Positions 23,501 through 35,404 of a DNA stretch of 64,000 nt are shown here, one piece after another. Made by a program: the position numbers and the translations under genes. Each line of letters starts with the position of its first letter. Within the stretch, counting starts at the first letter, position 1. The notes beneath the pieces were generated by a model. The model ran no database searches and was not told the origin of the DNA. It saw only the letters and a list, made by a program, of their open reading frames with translations. Origin of the DNA: Beroe forskalii (lineage: Eukaryota > Ctenophora > Nuda > Beroida > Beroidae); NCBI GenBank assembly GCA_011033025.1, contig WFMF01000010.1:124001-188000 (forward strand). Direction: 5' to 3'.

Positions 23501-26500
23501 AAGATGACATTGGGCCGAAATGGTTTGGGGAGTTGAGGCCAAATAAGTATGGATGAGCTGAATAAGTTTAGGGTAGCCTAAGGTTTTTCTTTTCAGGTAG
23601 CCTTCAAGCCCACTTTTTTTCACCACAGGCCCACTTTTTAGCGGAAACTTGATTAAAAAAAACCGGCCCATTTGAGATAATACAAGCCCATTTGAGACAG
23701 CACTGGCCAATTTGTGACAAAATTTCACCACCCCCTACCCCATTTTTTCCAAAAACTCCTCGGATTTCGAAATTAAAGACAAAATCTCAAAACCAGAAAA
23801 AAGCTCGTTCTAGGATGCCAGCCACCAGTGCAGCCAGGAAAGAAAAAAACCTATTTATGAAGCCCAAGTCAATATTTACAATTTTTGTGAGACCAAGTCA
23901 GTTCCTCATGTTAGTATGGGCTGTCTAGCTTTGCAATAAGCGGGGGCAAGTTAATATAGGGTAAACCCAAGATAGCACAAGGGAACCCATGTTAGCATTG
24001 AGGAGCCTAGGCAAATAGTGTAGGGCGTACACTAGTATGGGGAGCCCAGTGAATAAAGTGAAGCCCAAGATTAATTAAGTGGAGTCAGGTACGGTATAGC
24101 TCAAGGTAAGGGTGATTATGGTAAGGGTGATCTCCTGTTACGGTTTATTAAGGCCAGAATGTCGGTGAAGACCAGGATTACATGATTAGGTTTCGTCAGG
24201 CGTACACTGTAGCCCAAGGTAATGGTTAGCCTGGAATGGGCGATCCCATTTTATGGTGTAAGCCTGGAGCATTGATAATACGAGTAAGGTGCAGTCTGGT
24301 ACAATGTAGCACAAGGTATGGAAAGCCTGATAGCCCAGGCGATATCATGATTCGAGGTTACAACTTAATTAGGTTATACTGTGGCGGTGGTGAAGCCTAG
24401 CAATGAAGTAAGTCTGGTATGGGCGATCCCGTTCATAGATGTAAACCCCGAGCTAAGTGGGGAACTGGCGAAACCCGAGATTCATTAGGGGAGCTTTCCA
24501 AATGTTTTTTTATATAATGGTATGGTGAAATCTGGTATATGTGACTTGCGAGCACGAGAAAAAAGGGAAGCCATTCTGGCTCAACGATATACCGGATGAT
24601 TGAAAAAGTTTAGGCTCTATAAGGTCCAAAACAAAATGGGCGTGGTCGGCCCTACTGGATGCCGGATAGGGCCCAGGGGAGGGTTGAAACAGAAAATTAA
24701 CAACAGCAATCAATTCAGGGAGTCAAAAACACTAGTTTGATGCCCAACATTGCTATGACGATGTTTAATGAGGTTTATTTCATGAGGTTTTGGCCCTTTG
24801 CGGTCTAGGCAAAAAGGGGGTGATCGACCCTACAGGTTCAGGGGAAGGTCAAGAAATAAAAATAACATCAGAAATCGATTCAGGAGTTCAAAAAACCACT
24901 AGTTCGATGACACACATTGGTAAAATAATAATTAGAATGATTCATGAAGCTTGGCCTCATGGGATCCAAACAAAAAAAGGGTGTGGTCGGCCCTACAGGT
25001 TCAGGGGAAGGTCGAGACATAAAAATAACTTCAGCAATCGATTCAGGAGTTCGAAAAACCACTAGTTCGATGTCACACATTGATAAAATAATAATTGGAA
25101 TGATTCGTGAAGTTATGGCCTCATGGGATCCAAACAAAAAAGGGCGTGGTCGGCCCTAAAGGGCAGGTGAAGGTCGAAACTGAAAAATAACATCAGCAAT
25201 CGATTTAGGGGTCCAAATTAGTACTAGTTTGATGTATAGCATGTCCTCCAGAGGAAATTAATGCTTCTGGATCATTTTGAACTGATACGTCACCAAAAAA
25301 GGGCGTGGTCGGGCCTATAGGGTCAGGGGATGGTTAAAATGAAAAACTGATGCCGGGAATCGATTCAGCGGGTCAAAAACATACTATTTAGATGCCAAGC
25401 ATGTGAAAATTGGCCAAAAATTAAAATTTCGAATTTTTCCCACGGTAAAAATGGGCGTGGTCATTTGGGCATGTTCCCACACTTTTCAACATTGGATCAC
25501 GGTATATTTCGAAAGAGTTACCTATGGAGAGCCTATAAACCGAGTCTCAAACTTGCACCTATAAATGCAGAAAGTCAGCAATTTTCGTGCATAACTGACC
25601 AGACTATTTAATTCGTTGTGAATCAGTTCAGTACAGTGTATCAGTAGGTATCAGTTTTGCCTGTATGATGTATCAGAGCGCTGTACATTTAGCAGTTGGA
25701 GTAACTACCTTTAAATCGGACACAATGATCACGGACTTTAGTTTCACGGACCTAAAACTTCACGGACATGAAATATAAATATTCACTCTTGATCCTGCCA
25801 CTTTGAATTTTCAACAAAAATTCGAAATTTTCGGCACGATTTTTCCTTTTTTCTTCCACAAATTGAATACTCAAATTGAAGATTTTCTAATATTTTTCGT
25901 TAATTATTGATAAATTTCCATATCGCAGTTACAAAGCATGAAAAAGAAATATAATTTCTTGAAGAGTTTTATTATTTGTGCGTATTTCATATTTAAACTT
26001 GAAACCGCCACAACAGCTGTAAGTTTCACCTTGCAGATAATCTTTGTAAGTCAATTTAGTATTCAAGGAAAATACATAATATTCCGTCTTGCATAATTAC
26101 ATAAAGAATTACAGTTAAGGTTTCATTCCACTTTTACACGCAGTCTTAGATTACCACTGGAATGTAACACGTCTCAAGGACATGTTACACTGTGTGACAA
26201 GGCACTTATCAGTGTGTTATTCAGTGTTATTCTATGTAACGTAGTGTCATTTAATAGGGGTATCAAGTAATGTATCATAGCCAATATCATTATTACCACG
26301 CCCTCTCACATGACTCATTCAGACAGCTGTCATACACAAGGCCTGCTCATTCCATGTCGGTTACGCAGTGTTAAACTTAAGAAGTCTAATAATCTGATAG
26401 CATTACATTTCTAAATCAAATTTACAAGATTAAAATTTTCGAGTGGATTCATCACACCACTGATTAACTGAACTTGCAGTTTGTTGCCTGCTGACATTCT

Positions 26501-28054
26501 TTAAATTTTTTGAAGATAAAGTTCAATGATTGCAATATGCCCCAAGTTGGTAAAGTAATGACCCAGACACCAACCTTATCATTTAATCATCACATCATCA
26601 AATTAATGATTACATCATTACATTACACGTGTTAATGACGTTTTTGAGATGACACTGAGTTGCTGGAATGACCTAAAAACAGGATGATAGCACGGGACAT
26701 TGAGTCAGGAAGTGTTGTCATGCAACATGCTAGCTGTACTCTGTGTGTGTTGTGTACGACACAGCTTACCTTACTACTTAACTACAGCTATTACTATAGC
26801 AGTCCATTTACTCACTTATTTTTCGCTCCGTTGGCCGTGCCTGTCATGTGGTAGCCACCTAGTGGTCACGTGGTGACCACGTGACGAACCTTCTGGTAGG
26901 CTGCTACCACGTGACTGGGTCACGTGACCCTGTCATGTGACTATGACTTGACCTGCCCCTACAGTATAATCTGATTCCCAACTTACTATAGCAAAGTTAC
27001 AAATATCCACGCACGAAAAATAGGCCGTCGTATGTAATAAGCTTGCTACTTTGATACCTGATAATGAGCTCATTTCAAAGAAGTTGCTGCACCCATGTAC
27101 GTGAATCTTGATGATATCTATTACCTATGGAGTAAAATAACTTGGATAAGGGCCAATATGAATATTCTGGATGCCACACGATTTGGAAAGAGCATAGTTG
27201 CGTCATAGGATAATCCCGAAAAGGTATAGTAACTTAGTAAGAATTTTTCGTCGGCAGGTTATGAAAAACGTATTGAAATTAAGAATAAGTAATCACGTAA
27301 TGATTTCTATTAAAAAAGCCCAATTCCTAATCCTATGCCGTAATAATTGGAACTTCATTCATTCATAGGCGTTGCGAATGGTGTAGATTACAGAAATGCT
27401 ACAATAGACATTAGACAAATGGATTATGCGTGACACGGGTACTGCCTTTTTAGTGATTAGCATGTTATTTCCATCATACGATTTATGTACTTGAGCGCAT
27501 ATGATTGATACTATCTGTGAACTCCGGAGCAGAAACTGATTAGTCAACAGCAAATGAGGAGAGCAAGCGCACAATCCGTAAAAAATTCGAAGTGACTGCA
27601 TTTACTTCCTATCAATTACAAATACCGCGGCTGATCCTCCTGAGATTGCCGTTCCATAATTCTCGTATTTTCTCCTCCGTTTCTTCGCCGTTCCATATTT
27701 TCCTCCATTCAACCTGACCGGGTCACGTGTTCTAGAGTGAATTATGCGTAGCACGTGGCACTGACGTGGCAGACATATCAGCCAGTAATGTAGCAGCATT
27801 GAAGTCACTAGTAGAAGCTATAATGCCACGAGACAGGGTCAGGGGAGGCCCGTAGCGGGCTGCTATTGGTGCACAAAGTCACGTGAATGAAAATGCATGA
27901 ATGCATGCATTTAGGTCAACGTTTTTGACGGCAATCGATCCGTCTTATCTCCATAGCAAAAAATAAGAGCGTTATTGGTCGTGTAACATCGTGTCGTGCC
28001 TTCGGCACTCCACTCTGTTACACGACCAATAACTACTCTTATACTGAGAATATA

Positions 28055-28140
<86 letters not shown>

Positions 28141-31100
28141 TAAGTGTGTCTGTGTGCAGGCTGGTGGACGTTTGGTGGAACACCATTGTGGGTAACAATG
28201 CATAACCTCCCATATATAACAATGCTACAAGGTATAACAATGCTGCAGGGAATAACAATGTTATGAGTGTTGTTATTCAATGTAACATGATAATAACATA
28301 ATATTACCCGTACAATGAACCATTGTTCATTACACGGGCTCCTTATTGGAATGGGACCGTGTGTGTTGTGACACGTAGCCAGTAGCCACTAAACCAAGTT
28401 TAGTTGAGCAAGTCAGTAAGCAAGTGTACAGGATTACAATCAGATAACACAACCAGACCCAGTACATCCTACAGTGTGTACAGTGTTATCAGCTTATCAG
28501 GATGATGGGTATCATCGCTACTAGCGATTGCAATCTGTTAGCGGTAATAATCTGTAAAGGATTGTAATCTATAGAGATGATTATGTTACACAGTATGCGA
28601 ATATATTGTGTGTATGTAACATTATCCAAACACTGTCAACACAACACCCTCGGGAAGTGGGAAGGAAGGAGTTACTGATACACCAGCACTACCAACAGCT
28701 GGGTGAAGATGACGTCATTATCAGAGATGTAACATGGTGAGTTGATGACGTCACACTACCAAGAGTGTCACATAATACACACAATCACATGATCCCCATT
28801 CCATTGGGAGTGTGAGTGTTACACGGAATTCCTCAATACGATTATAGCATGTAACAGGTTGTGTGTGTGTAGTAGGGGTATGTGTGTGTGTGAGTGTTCG
28901 TGTAGGAGGGGTATGTGTGTGTAGTGACGTGTACTGTTAACACCTTACTCTTTACACTCCACCTGTCAACAAATCCCTGCATAGCCAGCTGCTATTAAAC
29001 CCGTATTACAGGGAATGTGTCACATACATTGATAAATTCTCTCAAGGGTTTACGCCCACACAATCATTATCTTGTAGGCAGTAACAGGCTTAGTTTTGTA
29101 GAGAAATCATACTCAGTACTCTCCAGGCCACCGAATAAAAGTGTTTTACACGGTGAATTGGGTGTTTTATTATGTCATAAAACAAGTTAATACTTTAATA
29201 CTATCAACTCCATTACACGATGTGAGAGTCGATAGAATACATAGACATGCGCCTATATCGGGTTCATTTTGTGATGCTTCCTGAGGGCGAAAGCCTGAAG
29301 GATGCATCCGGTTTTGGCCCAAGCCCGTAGGGCGAAGGTCTAAACCAATATGGACACGATCAGGCTGAAGTGTCTATGTATTATAAACCCGCATGAAAAC
29401 GTCAGAGGGTTCTATAATATATAACTATAGGACAGCATTGAGATGCATATTAGTGCATATTGTACGAGGCGAAGCCGAGTTCAATATGCACAATATGCAT
29501 CGAAATGATGTCCTATAGTTATATTATAGGGTGAGCAGAATATAAGTATGCATAAGTATGCATAATATGCATGTGAAAACTGAGGGAACCTTATAATACT
29601 GTAGATAAGGAATACTGTGGGAAAATAACACAAATAGGAACATTACCTGTCTTCGTGTATAACGCCTGTACTTTCATCGTCAAAACAAGCAAAGGCGTTA
29701 CGTATCACTTCTTCAGGGTCCGTACCTGAGAGGAGTTGGGGCACTCAATTCATGACTCATCAAAATCAAATGTCTTAAAGAAAACGACCGATTAATGAAT
29801 AATGAAACCGATGACCCAGATCACCCAAGATAACTGGTCGTTTTGGCTAAAAATACGAACAAGAAACCCAAGTTATTCATTTTAAAAAAATACTGAAACC
29901 GTCTTTTTCAATTTTCGCAATAAATCTTATAGCGAAACGGTCAGTTAACTGGACAATATTCAATATAACAGTTAAACGGAACATTTTTGGCCCGCAATAA
30001 ATGACATCACTGCCGACCATTTTGATTTCGAAAAAGAACAGTAACCGAACTGAAAAATGGCAACTGGTCGTTTGTTACTAAAACTAAGCCAATAGATACT
30101 ATACAGATACATGATACCAGCACAATAAGCATGCAGCCACATACGATCCAATTTAAGTTCAAAGAAGCCCCAGAAACTTCTTTCTCTCCAGTTTTAATTG
30201 GAACCCAGTCCGTACCGTTTAGTTTCTCCCCAAACATAGTCAGGAACATGGTAAAGTTGATGGGTCCAGCTGCCTCACCGACCATGGCTTCAAGATAGGC
30301 ATCAGTGGGATCCTGGCCTGAAATTATTTGTGAAATTATTTGTAAACCCAAGGGATGTATATCTGGTTTAAACCCGCAGCGTGAAGAACAAGGGTCTTTA
30401 AACCAACATGGGCTTGATCAGGGAAAGGTTTATGTACCATGGATACCTATGAAAAGTGAAGAGGTACTTCTGTACTTCATACACTGAGATGTGAGCGGGA
30501 GTATACGTATGAATGATTGCTAGTATCATACCTAAGGAGGCAAGCATGTCATGAAGATCCTCCTTGCAGATGAAGCCGTCATTGTTTTGATCGATCATGT
30601 TGAAGGCCTGAAGAAATGTTCAATGGTAAAATACCTGAAGAAGTTTTAAATGGTAAGACATATCAAGGAACTGAATGGATGATAGAGTATATGGCTGAAA
30701 CCGTAGGGCTCTGTACAGTATTCACTCTGAACCTTCTTGTATGATTGTCATTGATTTGATATAAAACACAGTGCAGGAACAGGGGAGGGAGAATTCTGGG
30801 TCAATACTAAAAGTGCTTTTAAAGTGCTCAGGAACACCCGAAAGGACTCGAGGCTCGAACCCACCAGAACCAACCCTAAACCACCCAAAAGTTGAACTTC
30901 TGGCGAGTTTTGCAAAATTGGAGTCCTGCATGAACTGAACTCACCTGAACTCACCTGAAATTGATCAAACCCACCTAAAAACGTGGAACCAACCACACTT
31001 TCCCGAAGTATAATTTTTGGTGGGTTCAGGTTAGAGTTGGGGTTAGGGTTGAGTTTGGGTCAGTTAGGCTTATGCTACTTGGGTTATAGTTAGGTTTAGG

Positions 31101-31952
31101 CTTATTAAGCTGCTAGGGTAACTTGAGTTAGAGTTGGGTTTTGGGGTGGATTTGAGTGGTTTTGGGTAGGTTCCACATTTTAGTTAAATTTTACCTCGTT
31201 TCAGGCTGGGTTTGGGCTATTTTCATCTTTTTCTATTGTAAAAACTTAATTTTCTGGTTCTCTCGGGTGGTTCCTGTTTCTAGTGAAAACGAGAACACAG
31301 GGGAGTCTAACCCCTCTAACATTACAATAAGTGATTCAATGTTGCCAGACTTATTGTATGTGGCAAAACTGGGTACTAATGTGTGAATTGACAAGCCAAA
31401 TGTTGATTTGAATAGAAAACATCAGTGGAGCAAAGATTAGTGAGCAAAATTACCACTTATTTGTGATATCATGGATAGGAATAGAATAATACTTTTAAAA
31501 TACAAGGTCATTTTTACAGCACAATGAGCAACAGTTATGTTTTTTTTTCATTTTTTGAAAATGGAAACTTAAGTGAAATTACCTCTTTGAATTCCTGAAT
31601 CTGAGACTGGTCAAACATTGCAAAAACATTACTAGTTGCTCTTGCTGCCCTCTTCTTAGGCCCCTTCTTGCCAACTTTTCTTGAAGCCTGAGTGAAAATA
31701 TTGAGTTATTAAAAAAATTGCTATATATATTCAATAGGATTGAGTCAAATTGGGATATTGCTTAAGAATATAGAAAAATGACACTCAGAAATTACAAATA
31801 AAACTTCTGGGGTTTGTGCTGAAAGACAAGTAGGCTTCTCAACCATTGCTTACAACAAATGTTATATTACAACAAATGTTATATTATTATATAGCCAAGA
31901 TTATGATTCAAACATTGACTCTGCTGGTACAACTGAAATATTTTCTCACCAT
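17538..31952 (-). CDS. Myosin regulatory light chain, non-muscle/smooth type (MYL9/MYL12 family)
   Basis: Seven coding exons in order: 31950-31952 (ATG alone, context ACAAAATGG), 31583-31687, 30532-30607, 30216-30317, 29647-29725, 21341-21389, 17538-17636. All introns are GT-AG and phases agree. The 170-residue product matches the family's usual length (about 172). Exon 2 carries [16 protein letters not shown], the site where myosin light chain kinase and Rho kinase phosphorylate the Thr-Ser pair. EF-hand 1 is [12 protein letters not shown] in the middle of [16 protein letters not shown]. Later parts [50 protein letters not shown] and [10 protein letters not shown] are near the animal consensus. 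The protein binds the IQ motif of myosin II heavy chain and controls actomyosin contraction in the cytoplasm. The start codon is split off as its own exon end, and the gene spans 14.4 kb for a 513-bp coding sequence. Orthology is clear; isoform naming is not. Confidence 0.97.
18165..19040. repeat. 29-bp minisatellite, about 29 units, in MRLC intron 6
   Basis: Each unit holds two GGTACC-type palindromes (GGTACCTAACTGGGTACC) and a TTAACAACAAC spacer. Units are very similar; the common variants are GGTACT for GGTACC and AATAAC for AACAAC. The array is non-coding and intronic. Confidence 0.95.
20570..20758. repeat. Foldback element: outer stem enclosing three hairpin arms
   Basis: The outer stem pairs 20570-20607 (ending GGGCTGAATTTC) with 20720-20758 (starting GAAATTCAGCCC). 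Inside are three consecutive hairpins: 20608-20646 (GTATAGCAC ... GTGCTATAC with a TTCG tip), 20647-20687 (ATATATATCC ... GGATATAT) and 20691-20720, a perfect 30-bp palindrome centred on GCATGC. The whole can be drawn as a cloverleaf. It has no coding capacity. Confidence 0.8.
21471..25608. mobile_element. 4.1-kb long-inverted-repeat (foldback) transposon, copy 1
   Basis: Arms of about 0.8 kb (21471-22310 and 24780-25608) are reverse complements; outer sequence GGTCAGTTATGCAC is mirrored by GTGCATAACTGACC. Each arm contains two to three subrepeats of about 162 bp with ACTAGTGGTTTTT, GAATCGATTGCTGATG and GGGCCGACCAC. The core (about 22430-24500) is a drift of short units like GGGAGCCCAAATGGTATGG with no open frame resembling a transposase. 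It is therefore a non-autonomous element, lying in MRLC intron 6. Two further same-orientation copies lie at 36270-40875 and 41981-45884. Confidence 0.88.
25609..27970. other. MRLC intron 6 sequence without a gene
   Basis: Mostly AT-rich. 26150-26290 has repeated GTGTTATTC/TGTAAC words. 26850-26940 is a dense group of CACGTG and GTCACGTGAC motifs including near-palindromes (GGTCACGTGGTGACCACGTG), resembling an E-box cluster; enhancer function would be inference. Confidence 0.5.
27971..28033. repeat. Perfect-arm inverted repeat with nested TTCG hairpin
   Basis: GTTATTGGTCGTGTAACA (27971-27988) is exactly reverse-complemented at 28016-28033. The loop holds a second hairpin, GTGCCTTCGGCAC. Confidence 0.9.
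28059..28136. repeat. (TG)n microsatellite
   Basis: About 39 uninterrupted GT dinucleotides immediately right of the foldback at 27971. Looser TGTG-rich sequence recurs at 28858-28925. Confidence 0.97.
28137..29230. other. MRLC intron 6, non-coding
   Basis: Contains runs of AACAATG words (28185-28265) and two TGACGTCA-type sites (28709-28717 region and 28744-28751). No exon supported. Confidence 0.45.
29236..29382. repeat. Multi-hairpin foldback element
   Basis: The outer arms AATACATAGACA and TGTCTATGTATT are exact reverse complements. Inside are a hairpin with a GGGCGAAAGCC tip flanked by GATGCTTCC/GGATGCATC, and another with GCCCGTAGGGC. Related sequence appears at 30345-30455 and, reversed, at 40963-41074. 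Confidence 0.75.
29411..29528. repeat. Long imperfect palindrome with GGCGAAGCC tip
   Basis: Arms CTATAATATATAACTATAGG and its complement (CCTATAGTTATATTATAG) enclose a further stem of GCATATT/AATATGC pairs and a central CGAGGCGAAGCCGAG. It lies about 120 bp from MRLC exon 5. Confidence 0.85.
30345..30455. repeat. Diverged copy of the 29236 multi-hairpin element
   Basis: TGGTTTAAACCCGCAGCG ... GGGTCTTTAAACCAACATGG and GCTTGATCAGG parallel the GGTCTAAACCAATATGG / GATCAGGC segment at 29335-29365. It lies between MRLC exons 3 and 4. Confidence 0.65.
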
Positions 31953-32205
31953 TTTGTGATGGAGAGAGGACTTAGATGGAGAGGACTTTGATAAAAACCT
32001 ATTAACAATAAATTTAAATTAGAATACAAACAAGAAAAATAACTGCAAATGATGTTTTGGGTATTTATTCTGGATATTAATCAATGAAGGGACAAAAAAA
32101 AATATTTTGCTATGTGAATTTTTACATCATGCGCCACAGTAGACCTGTTGAGAAGGTGAGTAACATTGAAGAAGTAAAGCTCTCTGTGAAGGTTAGAGCA
32201 AAAAC

Positions 32206-32892
32206 ATCTAAAGGGGGGAGTTTCACTGTCCCAATTGTCCCTGTCCCAATTTACTTTTTTTGGGTTTGAAAAAATTTGAAAAAATTTGAAAAAATCAGTC
32301 ATTTATCATTTTCTACATTGATTCAAGATTTTCTATCAATGAAATGAATGTTATATTCATACTAGTATACTAAGTTCATATTTTGGTTGTGTTTGTTTGC
32401 AGTGGTTAAGTGTTCCACTTCCTATCCCAAAACCTATGATGGGGGAAAAAGACAGTGGCAGTTGCAACGCAGCAAGTGCTGCTATGTAACAGGCTGTGAA
32501 ACAAAAAACACTAAACTGCCACTCAAAAACACAATCGTTTGAATCCCAGTTGTCTCTGTCATTTTTGTCCCAAATGTCCCATTTGATCCAGTCCACATTT
32601 ACTTTTTTGATTCCCATTTGTTCCACTTTCTCTGTCCCATTTGTCCCAAATGTCCCAATTGTCCCAGTTCAAATTCACTTTTTCGAGTCCCATTTGTTCT
32701 ATTTTCTCTGTCCCAATTGTCCCATTTGTCCCAATTGTCCTAGTCCAAATTCACTTTTCGAGCCCCATTTATTCTATTTTCTCTGTACCATTTGTCCCAA
32801 TTGTCCCATTTGTCCCATTTGTCCCAATTGTCCCAATCCACTTTTTCTTGAGTTTGGGACAATTGGGACAGTGAAACCCCCCCCCCTCTAAA
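32206..32892. mobile_element. TIR element rich in TGTCCCA units
   Basis: Left end TAAAGGGGGGAGTTTCACTG and the right end (CAGTGAAACCCCCCCCCCTC) are inverted copies, and both run into GTCCCAATTGTCCC. The interior is polypyrimidine-rich with many TCCCATTTG/TCCCAATTG units and a segment of unique sequence. A related right end occurs at 52380-52420. No transposase is visible. It lies just upstream of the MRLC start exon. Confidence 0.75.
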
Positions 32893-33164
32893 GGGATCAT
32901 TCACATATTACCTAATAAATGTTTGGCCATTTTCAACCCCCTCCCTCCCCCTCGTAATCATAGCCCAACCCCTTTCCCCTCTTGAGGAGAATATTGCATA
33001 ATCATGACTTACCCCCACCTAGTTGAGTACACAATGAATAAAATGGAAGGTGTAAATACTTTAATATTGATGAGGTTTCCATTTTTGAAAATTTTGATGA
33101 AAATATCAAGGTTAGTTTTGAAAAATTTTTGCTGAAAAAGTTATTGTTGCATCAATTTTCTTAG

Positions 33165-33764
33165 GCTATGTAAACATGAGGCACAACAATGTACGTGACT
33201 GCATCGGCAACATGATGAAGATTGAAGGATGTTTGTGTTGATGTGAAGATTGAACCACCTCTTCTGCCTGTGAAACCAAATGAATTCAGTAGAAAAACAA
33301 CCACTGAGGAAGGGGCAAGACTAGATATCTCTGCCTGTGGGATAAAGTCAACATTTGAACACTCATACTTTGATATAAGGGTAACACACCCTCATGCTGC
33401 TTCAAATGTTACTTTGACCTTGAAACAGTTATATGCAAGGGATGAGAAGGAGAAAAGAGACAAGTATGAGGAGAGAGTGATTGAGTCAGAGAAGGGTTCA
33501 TTCTCCCCAATGGTGTTCCTGACAACTGGAGGGACAGGCCCTGAGGCAACTGCTATCTTGAGACGCCTTGCTGAGATGATTGCAAACAAGAGATCAGAAA
33601 AGTATAGCCATGTTATCAATCACATCAGAACAAGGATAAGGTATGCTATCCTCAGAAGTATCCTTATTGCCATCAGAGGAGTGAGAGGATCTATATACAA
33701 AGAAAAGACATTGGGTACATCAGCATTCAACCTCATCCCCACAGCTGCAAGCTACGATGTTTAG
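33165..33764 (+). pseudogene. Fragment of a non-LTR-type retroelement protein (C-terminal domain), frameshifted
   Basis: Translation from about 33165 starts MRHNNVRDCIGNMMK, then the frame shifts near 33215 and continues DVCVDVKIEPPLLPV, EEGARLDISACG, HSYFDIRVTHPHAASN, FSPMVFLTTGGTGPEA and IRYAILRSILIAIRG to a stop at 33764. This order (RHNxxRD, ARLDIxxxG, FDxRVxxP, FxPLVxxxxGG) is what I recall of the C-terminal part of reverse-transcriptase-associated proteins abundant in sponge and cnidarian genomes; the RLD/FDxR acidic pattern suggests a nuclease-like fold, which is inference. No reverse transcriptase precedes it, and the frameshift argues it is a relic, although the remaining 180 codons are open. 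Confidence 0.7.
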
Positions 33765-34039
33765 TCATTTCTGGCTTGATGAATCCTATCCCAAAGTGAG
33801 CTGAACAGGACTTATATATTTGTTTTGATTGAGGTCATTGGAATCTTCAATTTTTTCTTTTTTTCTTTTCTATTTCAGATGGATGACTTGACACCAGGGA
33901 TTTTAATTAACTTATTACAATTGTTAATTGGATGATAAAATTTATAATCTGACATTGAAATTGTAATGATACTCCAGTTGTTATGAACAGCTGGAGCTTT
34001 CTCAGCTATTTATTTAATTTATTTTTCATTACAAAAACA

Positions 34040-34440
34040 TTTTCTTAGGCACCTGTAACGTTCGTAGGTCGATCGAATGGTTGGTCTATCAATCAGCTCC
34101 ATTGGAACAAATGATGTGTCTTACTGGTCCCTAATGAGATTAATCGTGTTTAAATGAGCAATATTTAGTTGTTTCTCTATTAGCTCACAGATTTTCTATT
34201 TAAAACACATCAGTCGATCAAATGAAGTTGATCGATCGACCAATTTATTTGGCACCTGCATCGTTCCGCGTCGATCGAATGAATTGATCAAATGAAAAAC
34301 GCACACAATTGCTGTTTTGCACGATGCCATCGTGAATTAGTGTATTGTGCGCGGTTTTCATTTGATCAGTCCATTCGATCGACGTGGAACGATGAAACCA
34401 CCTTTGATTGACTGATGAACGTTACGGGCGCCTGAAGATT
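34040..34440. repeat. Nested foldback with GATCGATCGA-type arms
   Basis: An outer pair (GTAACGTTCGTAGGTCGATC near 34055 and its degraded complement near 34420) surrounds a stronger inner pair: 34258-34300 (GCATCGTTCCGCGTCGATCG, then ATTGATCAAATGAAAA) against 34350-34395. Confidence 0.75.
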
Positions 34441-34605
34441 TTGCCAAAAAATACCAAGAATTTTTGGCAAAATTTTCAAAAAATGTGTCCAAATTTGGAT
34501 ATCTTGATTACATAATCAACCACAAAACCCCCTTCCCGTAATCAAACGTAATCATTTGAAAACACCCCCCCCCCCTAGATGACTACATGATATGTGAACG
34601 ATCCC

Positions 34606-35400
34606 AAAGACAAAGTGCAGTGGTGAGATTACTCATGGAAGTCTGGTGTTGTGAAACCTGGCAATTGAAAGTGACATAGTATGATAGTAGTATGAAAGTA
34701 ATGGTATAAGATAAGATTAGATATAATATTTTGCCATCATGACAATTTTGCCATCATGACAATTAGGTGAAAGCACTAATCAACACCCTTAATCATTCAA
34801 TCAAAAAATCCAATGACTGAATTGGATTTTAATAAATTCATTTCAACACATGGTCTTGTTGAACTTGATTGCTTTTAGCATTGGCTGAGGGGGACCCCAT
34901 AGTAAAACACTAAGCCTGCAAAAATGGATTCAAATCAGATCTACTTAACACCACTGATTTACTGCCAGTTTCGAGAATACAACATTGAAAATGATTATAT
35001 TATTTCTCATCTGCAGAAAACTCCATTTGGTGATAAGCACCTTCCTGAGATCATGAATTAGTTACATTGAATTTAAAAAATTGTTCAAATTGATGTAATA
35101 AATTATCAAAAACAGTTTGAATTAAAAGGTAAAAAAACAACGGTTATCAAATTCTGCTTAGTATTTTAGTCCAACAAACTGGGAGTTTGAACACTTGGAG
35201 TTAGAACTATATTGACCAATAACTCAGAGTCAATTGAGTGAGATAAACACAAGGCTGAAAATTGATCTGTGTTCAGGCGTTCAGCTAATGTTCAGCCTTT
35301 GGAATAAATCTAGATGGACATGTGAAATTTTAAAATCCCCATTCATTATTAAGATTGACTTTCATTCACAAATTTTCATATTGACTTGATTTCATGGGCA
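34606..35400. other. AT-rich interval, no gene seen
   Basis: No supported ORF, exon or repeat array. It lies upstream (5') of the MRLC start exon region and right of the TIR elements. Confidence 0.4.
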
Positions 35401-35404
35401 ATAT

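Larger units (their letters stand above)
32893..34605. mobile_element. 1.7-kb element with short GGGATCRTTCACATAT terminal inverted repeats
   Basis: The left end GGGATCATTCACATATTA matches the reverse complement of the right end TGATATGTGAACGATCCC. An end of the same family, AATATGTGAACGGTCCC, occurs at about 46230-46248. Inside lie the retroelement-like pseudogene (33165-33764) and a nested foldback (34040-34440), so it is a mosaic. Whether the ORF belongs to the element or was captured is unknown. Confidence 0.65.

Noticed and set aside
27911-28280. Thr-His repeat frames
   Set aside because: Translation of the (TG)n microsatellite.
32357-32891. Cys/Pro-rich open frames (PICPNCP)
   Set aside because: They come from the TGTCCCA-rich interior of a TIR element.
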